From: Burkholderiaceae bacterium
GTDB lineage: Bacteria > Pseudomonadota > Gammaproteobacteria > Burkholderiales > Burkholderiaceae_E
Reading direction: 5' to 3'
Assembly (NCBI GenBank): GCA_016710525.1
Contig: JADJVQ010000130.1
Span: forward strand, 1 to 5,952
DNA length: 5,952 nucleotides
In this document: positions 1 to 4,153 of the stretch, piece after piece
Position numbering within the stretch: the stretch's first letter is position 1
Layout: each line of letters starts with the position of its first letter
Notes under the pieces: generated by a model
Database searches by the model: none
The model's input: the letters and a program-made list of their open reading frames with translations, nothing else
Told to the model about the DNA's origin: nothing
Translations under genes and position numbers: made by a program

Positions 1-306
1 GCCTGAATCACCAGGTCCCAGGACATCTTATCGGAAGCCGTCAGAGTTGCCTCGGACGTCGCCGAACCCGCGTACATGATGCGGTTGGTCGATGCAGCCG
101 CCACATCCGACGCAAAGGACAACTGCGTCAGTTGCGAGGTTGCGCGCGTGGACCCGTCGGTGTTGAGGGTGTAAGCGCGGCCGGCAGCGGTCAGGAACAT
201 CAGTTCATCGATGGTGTCCGACAGCCAGAAGGCCAGGGCGTCACGCGCCTCGGCGCGGGAAGCGCAGAACCGTGCGCTGCTCGCTCAGGCGACCCCTGCT
301 TTTTAC
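1..306 (-). CDS. Major capsid protein, exon 2 (frameshifted; 3' end beyond window)
   Basis: This continues the coat protein after the intron and is cut by the left edge. Joined to exon 1 it reads RNG|VKSRGRLSEQRTVLRF, the expected R-GR-(M/L)-SEQRT motif of DUF4043/N4-gp56-like capsids. It then needs a one-base correction at the run at 257-259 to continue as RAEARDALAFWLSDTIDELM and FLTAAGRAYTL, through to the window edge. Without correction the frame gives PRRGA and a TGA at 243-241. The second part is open from 242 to 1 and has typical high-GC third positions. The uncorrected frame cannot make a functional coat, so this is either a sequencing or assembly error or a real null mutation. Confidence 0.85.
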
Positions 307-310
307 CGTT
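302..310. repeat. 9-bp direct repeat at the 3' splice junction (partner at 1289-1297)
   Basis: The bases AACGGTAAA (minus strand) occur across both splice junctions: 1297-1289 at the 5' site (cut after GGT) and 310-302 at the 3' site (cut after ACG). The offset of the cut differs by two bases, so it is not a simple target duplication. It may help P1/P10 pairing or be a trace of insertion. Confidence 0.6.
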
Positions 311-380
311 ATGTTCAATGTGGCTCGCTGCCCACCCGCCATCGCCGGGAGCAATGGCTGCTACGTCACCGTGCAGACCA

Positions 381-451
381 GACTATATCTTTACCCTGTT
401 TGGGTACTCTGCATTTCCAGCCGCTTGGCTGTACTCCCTTCCGGGATAGTC
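381..451 (-). other. Group I catalytic core 3' block: P7, P7.1/P7.2, P8, J8/7
   Basis: The P7 strands GACTAT (451-446) and ATAGTC (386-381) form the guanosine-binding helix. Between them lie CCC-GGAA-GGG (445-436), CAGCC-AAGC-GGCTG (431-418), a GCAG that can pair with CUGC at 1239-1236 (possible P3, short), and TACCC-AAACA-GGGTA (406-392, P8). The J8/7-P7 run AAAGATATAGTC matches the conserved group I 'S' element. This is the strongest single evidence for intron class. Confidence 0.9.
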
Positions 452-1158
452 GTTGAGCCTTCTCTGAGTTTATGTTCGCAAATTCCACCATTCCTGTATT
501 TGCTGATGTTGCAGTTGTAGCAAAGTACCTGCATGGTTTTCGGGAAGTTGTTTGCGATGCACCACAGCGATAGCCCTCGTCCAGCAGCCGCCGCCTTATT
601 CTCTTTCCTATGCGATGCGCCATCGTTATTCACATGGTCAAGCGTAAGCATGGAAGGCATGGTCTCGCCACAGCAAACACAGACATATCCGCCGTATCTG
701 CTAAAAACATCATTCCTGAGTCTTTTGTCACTTAGTCGTTTCGAAGCTAACTTCTTGTCTCGATTGCGAGCCCACGATTTCTTGTGCTTATCGCGGTAGT
801 GTTCAGGATTCTCTTTGCGTCTAATTCGTTCCTTATCGGCCGATTCTCGTCTTGCACAATCAATGCAAGTGTGTTGGCGGTACATCGTGCCCCTTGTGTT
901 TTTGCTGTAGACCTTTGCGAACTCATCAACCGGCCTTACAGCATTGCACTTTTTGCACGTTCTGGTTGCCTCGTTTTTGCTTACCTTGATTTCACCGCGC
1001 GCCCATTTTGCTTGATACACGCGTCGGCAATCAATGCACTCATTACGACGGCTTCCTTTAGCCCTATCGTAGATTGGGAAATCCACCAAAGGCCGTACCG
1101 CCCTGCATGTCTTGCAGAGCCGATGTTTCTCAGAGCTTGGTTGCTGATTGTCTGGCAT
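391..1158 (-). CDS. HNH homing endonuclease in the intron, 255 aa
   Basis: This probably nicks or cuts intronless capsid alleles to copy the intron. Domains in order: two Cys4 modules of the same design, CKTC-AVRP...CIDC (C15, C18, C41, C44) and CKKC-AVRP...CIDC (C68, C71, C98, C101); a very basic helix (about 102-150) likely to contact DNA; then an HNH nuclease with CVCCGE (C160, C163), LTLDHVNNDG with catalytic-type H175 and N177/N178, H183, and LCYNCNISK (C213, C216, N217). The second CxxC pair and the first would hold the structural zinc. The start is fixed because an in-frame TGA lies 12 nt upstream; no strong Shine-Dalgarno is seen, suggesting low expression, as is common for intron ORFs. 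The last 21 or so residues (GSTTIPEGSTAKRLE onward) come from ribozyme core sequence, so the C-terminus is constrained by RNA. All key HNH residues are present. Confidence 0.93.
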   Translation of the reverse strand: MPDNQQPSSEKHRLCKTCRAVRPLVDFPIYDRAKGSRRNECIDCRRVYQAKWARGEIKVSKNEATRTCKKCNAVRPVDEFAKVYSKNTRGTMYRQHTCIDCARRESADKERIRRKENPEHYRDKHKKSWARNRDKKLASKRLSDKRLRNDVFSRYGGYVCVCCGETMPSMLTLDHVNNDGASHRKENKAAAAGRGLSLWCIANNFPKTMQVLCYNCNISKYRNGGICEHKLREGSTTIPEGSTAKRLEMQSTQTG

Positions 1159-1161
1159 TTT

Positions 1162-1173
1162 TGATCTAGATCA
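1162..1173. repeat. 12-bp perfect palindrome before the endonuclease start
   Basis: TGATCTAGATCA reads the same on both strands and ends 3 nt before the endonuclease ATG. It contains the in-frame TGA that fixes the start. It occupies the place of a ribosome binding site, so it may be an operator, an RNA hairpin or dimerisation element limiting translation, or chance. Confidence 0.5.
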
Positions 1174-1179
1174 TTTTCG

Positions 1180-1205
1180 GTATGTGATATGTTATTATCA
1201 CACAC
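1180..1205 (-). other. Stem-loop within the intron upstream of the endonuclease gene
   Basis: On the minus strand GUGUGUGAUA and UAUCACAUAC form a 10-bp stem with one G.U pair and a 6-nt AUAACA loop. It sits between the 5' ribozyme core and the ORF, where peripheral P6-type extensions occur, and it could also hide the translation start region. There is no T-tract, so it is not a terminator. Confidence 0.65.
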
Positions 1206-1258
1206 CTAACATGATTTTGACCGCCAGAGTTCCCAGCAGTTAACAAGGTTGTTCGCGA

Positions 1259-1274
1259 GCACTATTCCTAGTGC
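1259..1274 (-). other. P2-like hairpin with GGAA tetraloop
   Basis: GCACTA-GGAA-TAGTGC is a perfect 6-bp stem closed by a GNRA tetraloop, directly after the guide sequence, where group I P2 belongs. GNRA loops often dock into receptors in these ribozymes; such a contact here is inferred. Confidence 0.8.
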
Positions 1275-1300
1275 AAGCGGCAGTGTTGTTTACCGTTGCG
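1273..1300 (-). other. P1 helix: 5' splice site and internal guide sequence
   Basis: Exon bases 1299-1292 (GCAACGGU) pair with intron bases 1281-1273 (GCCGCUUGC): U.G at the cleavage site, then CGG/CCG, then GCAA/UUGC around one unpaired C. The loop is about ten nt. The U.G wobble is the diagnostic group I 5' splice-site feature and places the cut between 1292 and 1291. Confidence 0.88.
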
Positions 1301-1603
1301 AAGCTGATCGATGCGGATGGTTTGCGCATCCACGACCAGAGCTTCCTCGTTGTCGTCCAGATCGTTGTCGCCGACGACGCCGCCGCCGGTGAGGTCAGCG
1401 CGCATCGGCAGAACAGCCTCGGTGCCGCGCTCGGTTTCGGTCAGTTCATCGACCAGGTGAATCGGCTTGGTGCCATCGCTGGTGCCGGCGCCGATGAATC
1501 CGTTGGACCCGAAGAACGAGTCGTCCCGGCCTTGCTTGAACGTTTTCAGCGTCCAAATCTTCTTGTCGAGGTCCGTGAGGGCCCCGAAGTCGGTGGTTGC
1601 CAT
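1292..1603 (-). CDS. Major capsid protein (DUF4043 / N4-gp56-like), exon 1
   Basis: This encodes the first 104 residues of the shell-forming coat protein. Family-like blocks in order: an N-terminal segment with a W and basic/aromatic residues (DKKIWTLKTFKQGRDDSFFG, 13-32), then the acidic GD-containing stretch LTGGGVVGDNDLDDNEEAL, and then VVDAQTIRIDQLRNG, which in this family leads into an RxxGRMxEQRT-type motif. Here the frame instead breaks: without splicing it would add only KQHCRLH and stop at 1268, giving a 111-aa fragment far shorter than a capsid protein. The expected continuation is found about 1 kb away (exon 2). The exon ends with the U of GGT, between codons (phase 0). The start is fixed by AAAGGA and the scaffold spacer. 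Family name is by recognition; a profile search was not possible. Confidence 0.88.
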
Positions 1604-1611
1604 TGCGTGTG

Positions 1612-1617
1612 TCCTTT
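1612..1617 (-). promoter_or_regulatory. Ribosome binding site for the capsid gene
   Basis: AAAGGA lies 8 nt before the ATG at 1603 in the 45-bp spacer after the scaffold stop. No terminator or promoter is visible in that spacer, so scaffold and capsid are probably co-transcribed. Confidence 0.7.
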
Positions 1618-1648
1618 CAGACGATAGGGCGATGGCCGTTGATCGGCA

Positions 1649-2620
1649 TCAACCGCCCATGATTCGTGCGGATAGGCCCGGCATCGACTCCAGCAGCGCG
1701 ATCTGCTCGGCCTCGTTCATCCCGTCCATCCGGGCAAGAACTTCGGCTTCAGACATCGCGCCCGAAGACGCTGACGAACCCAATTTGGTCACGTCCATCG
1801 GCATGGTCGAAGCAAGTTTCAGCTTCGCTTCGCGCGCCTGAGCTTCTGGGCTCAGTGCCGTGGTTGTGGTGGGCACGGTTGGGGTAGCAGGACCGCCGAA
1901 GTCGCGTTTTGCCAATTCGACAATTCGCTGTCTCCATGCGAGGGTTCCGGTTGCTCCGACGATCTGGACGCCTTCACGCTCAAGCTGGCGACGCGCCAGC
2001 AGTGCGTAACCGTCCATTTCATCTACCGGAACAATGCTCAGGAATTTGTTCTCCGCTTCAATTTTTGCCGTCTCTTGCTCCAGATACAAATCAGTCGCTG
2101 GAGCTTGATGAACCGGCTGAATCGATGCTGCGCGAAGCTCCCATTCCTTGTCCGCCAGTTCCTGACGACGCAGTTCCATGTCCTTCGCCGAGATTTCCCC
2201 GGCGTCGAACTGCTCGGCGAGAGCGACTTGCGCCTGCCGAATGGTCTGAATCGTGTCTGCCGGTGGCGCTTCTTCCGTCGCGACTTCCGCTTGCGCGGGT
2301 GGCCGAACGACGGTAGTCAGCGCCTGAATCTGCCCTGTCAGCAGCAGGTTCTGGGTTGCAAGTTCCTGAATCTTCTTCCGCTGGGCAATGAGTGCTGCGG
2401 TCGGATTCCCCTTGTGCGCTTCGGCGGGCTCGGCGGGCTGAGTGGTGGCGGGCTCCGTGACTGCTGGGGCGGCCGGTGTCTCGGCGGGCTTTGCTGCGGT
2501 CTGCTCTGCAAGGGCGGCTTGCAACTCCATGTCGTCGCGGGTCTGCGCTTGCGGCGCTTCCGTGATAACCGGCGTGGCGGTCGATACCTGAGATACGTCC
2601 TGTTCCTGTTGCGTGCTCAT
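1649..2620 (-). CDS. Head scaffolding-type protein, 323 aa
   Basis: This is probably the internal scaffold that guides coat subunits into a procapsid and then leaves or is degraded. Evidence is position (directly before the capsid gene, after the portal), size (P22 gp8 has 303 aa) and composition. Residues 1-70 are acidic and then an Ala/Pro/Thr/Glu-rich disordered linker. About 72-101 is a probable helix or coiled coil (ALIAQRKKIQELATQNLLLT). About 122-165 is a second long charged helix with QQ/EL-type heptads (VALAEQFDAGEISAKDMELR). About 175-240 is a mixed region containing a WRQRIVELAKRDF block. The C-terminal 35 residues (SEAEVLARMDGMNEAEQIAL onward) form a compact helical end; in scaffolds of this type the C-terminus commonly binds coat, but that is inferred here. 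No enzyme motif or protease triad is visible. Assignment rests on context and architecture rather than a diagnostic motif. Confidence 0.82.
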   Translation of the reverse strand: MSTQQEQDVSQVSTATPVITEAPQAQTRDDMELQAALAEQTAAKPAETPAAPAVTEPATTQPAEPAEAHKGNPTAALIAQRKKIQELATQNLLLTGQIQALTTVVRPPAQAEVATEEAPPADTIQTIRQAQVALAEQFDAGEISAKDMELRRQELADKEWELRAASIQPVHQAPATDLYLEQETAKIEAENKFLSIVPVDEMDGYALLARRQLEREGVQIVGATGTLAWRQRIVELAKRDFGGPATPTVPTTTTALSPEAQAREAKLKLASTMPMDVTKLGSSASSGAMSEAEVLARMDGMNEAEQIALLESMPGLSARIMGG

Positions 2621-2626
2621 GTTTCA

Positions 2627-2633
2627 TCCTTTT
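2627..2633 (-). promoter_or_regulatory. Ribosome binding site for the scaffold gene
   Basis: AAAAGGA lies 6 nt before the ATG at 2620 and fixes that start. Confidence 0.7.
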
Positions 2634-2710
2634 CTGGCGGATTGCCGAATCGCCCGGTCCCCGGCGGCGGGTATCGCCCGTAATGGCGGCGGCCCAGGGC
2701 TTGCGCCCAA

Positions 2711-2746
2711 TGAAAAAACCCGCGACCAGTTGCCAGGTGCGGGTTT
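2711..2746 (-). terminator. Rho-independent terminator after the portal/small-gene transcript
   Basis: Read on the minus strand, AAACCCGCACC pairs with GGT-C-GCGGGTTT, with one bulged C and a short TGGCAACT loop, and runs directly into six T residues (2718-2713). The strong GC stem plus U-tract is a standard intrinsic terminator. In the opposite direction the T-run is weaker, so minus-strand termination is favoured. Confidence 0.85.
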
Positions 2747-2787
2747 CGATTTGCCGATTACAGCCGGCTACTGTTTCACCCGATTGC

Positions 2788-2817
2788 CCCCGGTGGCGGG
2801 GTTGCCGGTGCCCCGGC
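2788..2817 (-). repeat. Two tandem GC-rich tetraloop hairpins
   Basis: On the minus strand GCCGG-GGCA-CCGGC (2817-2804) is followed by CCCCG-CCAC-CGGGG (2801-2788), each a perfect 5-bp stem with a 4-nt loop. Neither has a T-tract. They lie just after the stop of the 64-aa gene and before the terminator, so they could protect the 3' end of the upstream mRNA. They may also be chance in GC-rich DNA. Confidence 0.45.
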
Positions 2818-2830
2818 GTAAATCAGTGTT

Positions 2831-3025
2831 TCATTTTCCGTGCCACAACGCAGGCTTTCCCCACACCTCGCGCTGTTCATCTGTAAGTGGGCCGAATTCT
2901 GCGGGCCGGCGGATCGCTTTGTCCGCTAGCGATCTGATCGAATCAAGGCGCTGATTGTCTGTCATGTATTTCCATGGATTTCTCGCCGCGCGCCGTGCGC
3001 GGAACTTCTCGCGGGTGGTGGTCAT
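2831..3025 (-). CDS. Small basic hypothetical protein, 64 aa
   Basis: I do not recognise this product. The ATG at 3025 overlaps the stop of the 180-aa gene as ATGA, and a GAGGGG at 3034-3039 lies 8 nt upstream, so translation is probably coupled. The N-terminal 20 residues are highly basic (MTTTREKFRARRAARNPWKY), which could suit nucleic acid or acidic-partner binding. The rest looks helical (DNQRLDSIRSLADKAIRR) and ends in a Trp-containing tail (VWGKPALWHGK). No cysteines, signal peptide or membrane segment are present. It is the last gene before the terminator in the following gap. The overlap, the ribosome binding site and the GC-rich codon third positions make it credible despite its size; function is unknown. 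Confidence 0.75.
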   Translation of the reverse strand: MTTTREKFRARRAARNPWKYMTDNQRLDSIRSLADKAIRRPAEFGPLTDEQREVWGKPALWHGK

Positions 3026-3564
3026 GATGGCTGCCCCTCACCAGGAACAAACGCATAGAACGGTTCGTCCTTCGGAATCGTTTTGATAACGACGCCCGAG
3101 GGGTCGGAGTCACGTTCATTATCGCCCCATGGATACACTCCCTCACCGCGCCCCATAAGGTCCATGGCGCGGTGGTAGATAAACTCCAGCAGCCCCATAT
3201 GTGCCTTGAACATATACGGCCCACACCAATGCGGACATCCTTGGTCAAGTTCAGCACAGCCATCCCACTTCACGAATCCTTCTATGTAGCGATTGGCCTG
3301 CATGATATCGGGAGTCATGTCGTTTGATCGGTTTGGCATGTGGAAGTGCTCGACGTCGCCATCAGGCCGCTCCTCGATCTCATCAACGCTGAATGCGCGA
3401 ACATTGGCCCACGTTTCGGACACAGCCCACAGAACCACGAACCCGAATGTCCCTTCTGCCTCGCAGTTGTCCAGAGCGATTTTCCATTCGGTTCCGCTGC
3501 CGAATCTCTCGGCAAGCTCTGCGCGGAAAACCGCTTCGATTCTGTCGAATTCCTTCTGATCCAT
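3022..3564 (-). CDS. Hypothetical phage protein, 180 aa
   Basis: I do not recognise this protein. The ATG at 3564 was chosen because a good AGGAGA lies 10 nt upstream; a longer frame from a TTG at 3609 would add 15 residues but has no such site. It begins MDQKEFDRIEAVFRAELAER, a likely amphipathic helix, followed by a mixed region with an aromatic core (FGFVVLWAVSETWANVRAF, about 41-58). A Cys/His-rich patch at about 103-122 (C103, C110, H112, C114, H122) could bind metal, but the spacing fits no motif I can name. The C-terminus is acidic and Pro-rich. There is no signal peptide or membrane helix. It sits between portal and scaffold genes, downstream of a frameshifted gene, and its stop overlaps the next start as ATGA. 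A head-module accessory role is inference only. Confidence 0.8.
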   Translation of the reverse strand: MDQKEFDRIEAVFRAELAERFGSGTEWKIALDNCEAEGTFGFVVLWAVSETWANVRAFSVDEIEERPDGDVEHFHMPNRSNDMTPDIMQANRYIEGFVKWDGCAELDQGCPHWCGPYMFKAHMGLLEFIYHRAMDLMGRGEGVYPWGDNERDSDPSGVVIKTIPKDEPFYAFVPGEGQPS

Positions 3565-3645
3565 GATCTCCGCTTCTCCTGTAAAGCTCCTGATTGGGGC
3601 GCTTGGCAACCGGTTCAGGATGGACCGGCTTTCGGGCTCGATACC
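3565..3645 (-). promoter_or_regulatory. 81-bp spacer holding the ribosome binding site of the 180-aa gene
   Basis: Two purine-rich motifs precede the ATG at 3564: AGGAGA (3575-3580, 10-nt spacing) and GGAG (3568-3571, 3-nt spacing). The first has the better distance. I see no convincing promoter or terminator in this spacer, so the downstream gene is probably in the portal transcript. Confidence 0.6.
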
Positions 3646-4153
3646 CTAGCCTTGCGCGTTCAGTACCTTCTGGCGCTGCCCCTGCGCAAGTTTGATTTTC
3701 TGGCTGTCCTTGATGCCCCAGGTCGGCGTGGAACTCGGTCCAGAGCGCATGCGCCTGCTCGGCCTGCTCCGCCCAATCCTCGACGGTCCATTCGCGGATG
3801 GCCTCCATCCCTTGTCGCACTCGATCGGGATCGTGGATGTCGCCGTCCTGATCTTTCCAGAGTAGGTAGAAGCGCAGATTGTCGATCCACGCCACCAGCC
3901 AGGCGCCGCCGTGATTGGCAACGCGGTTGATGTGCGTGCAAATCTTGCGCGCGTATTCCTTGTGCTCGGCGTCCGGCTCCGATCCCATCGGGTGATGCGT
4001 GGCATAGCGCCATTCGCCGTCCCGGATCAAAGCACACACCCACCACGGCGCGGGGCCGGCCTCGTCGAACATCCAGCCGACGACGCGCTTGCCCAGCCAT
4101 TCGGTCGGCAGACTATGGGTGCCGCCTGGGCGGTCTGTGATGATCATGGTCAT
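3646..4153 (-). pseudogene. Small phage protein of unknown function, frameshifted (about 168 aa if repaired)
   Basis: I do not recognise this family. The ATG at 4153 overlaps the portal stop as ATGA, and an AGGAGG lies 10 nt upstream inside the end of the portal gene, so translation is probably coupled. The unshifted part reads MTMIITDRPGG to FHADLG (about 146 residues). It is rich in Trp, His and acidic residues (W19, W28, W37, W38, W48, W85) and has no signal peptide or membrane segment. At a CCCC run (3716-3719) coding appears to switch frame: removing one base gives DLGIKDSQKIKLAQGQRQKV and then NAQG, ending in TAG at 3646. After the switch the new frame has mostly G/C third positions, while the unshifted frame turns A/T-rich there, runs on to 3383 and invades the next gene in the wrong frame by about 180 nt. 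A one-base insertion is therefore the better reading. A genuine indel and a sequencing error cannot be distinguished here. Confidence 0.7.

Larger units (their letters stand above)
307..1291 (-). ncRNA. Group I self-splicing intron (985 nt) in the capsid gene, with HNH ORF
   Basis: A ribozyme that would excise itself from capsid mRNA by two guanosine-initiated transesterifications. Seen directly: 5' exon end GCAACGGU pairs with internal guide GCCG-c-UUGC (1281-1273), with one bulged C and a terminal U.G pair at the splice site (P1). A perfect GCACTA-GGAA-TAGTGC hairpin follows (P2-like). TGCTGGGAAC resembles the conserved P element. The 3' core has CAACGACTAT (R/P7), hairpins CCC-GGAA-GGG and CAGCC-AAGC-GGCTG (P7.1/P7.2-like), TACCC-AAACA-GGGTA (P8) and AAAGATATAGTC (J8/7 plus P7 3'). 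The intron ends in G at 307, as group I introns do. P7.1/P7.2 between P7 and P3 point to the IA subgroup. It is visibly AT-richer than its flanks, suggesting transfer. Splicing restores the capsid frame exactly. P3, P4 and P6 pairings are only tentative by eye. Confidence 0.92.
2621..2830 (-). other. 210-bp intergenic gap between the small-gene cluster and the scaffold gene
   Basis: No credible gene is seen on either strand. In transcription order it holds two tandem GC hairpins, a rho-independent terminator and then the scaffold ribosome binding site. Between the terminator and the scaffold start I looked for -35/-10 boxes and found no convincing sigma70 match, although a phage-specific promoter could be present. 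The layout separates the portal-led transcript from scaffold and capsid. Confidence 0.7.

Noticed and set aside
241..264. Programmed +1 frameshift in the capsid gene
   Set aside because: The UUC CCG CGC site offers no good tRNA re-pairing and lacks a slow or stop codon at the shift point; a one-base indel is simpler.
1180..1205. Rho-independent terminator inside the intron
   Set aside because: The stem is AT-rich and is not followed by a U-tract.
391..1291. Intein rather than intron in the capsid gene
   Set aside because: The capsid frame stops 7 codons past the junction, the endonuclease has its own start after an in-frame stop, and no intein splicing motifs are present.
307..1291. Group II intron
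   Set aside because: No GUGYG-type 5' end, no domain V-like hairpin at the 3' end, no reverse transcriptase; group I elements explain the sequence.
3565..3609. TTG start giving a 195-aa version of the 180-aa protein
   Set aside because: No suitable ribosome binding site, while the ATG at 3564 has AGGAGA at 10 nt.
3383..3645. Extension of the 168-aa gene in the unshifted frame to 3383
   Set aside because: Third positions become A/T-rich, the product turns Arg-rich and it overlaps the 180-aa gene by about 180 nt in the wrong frame.
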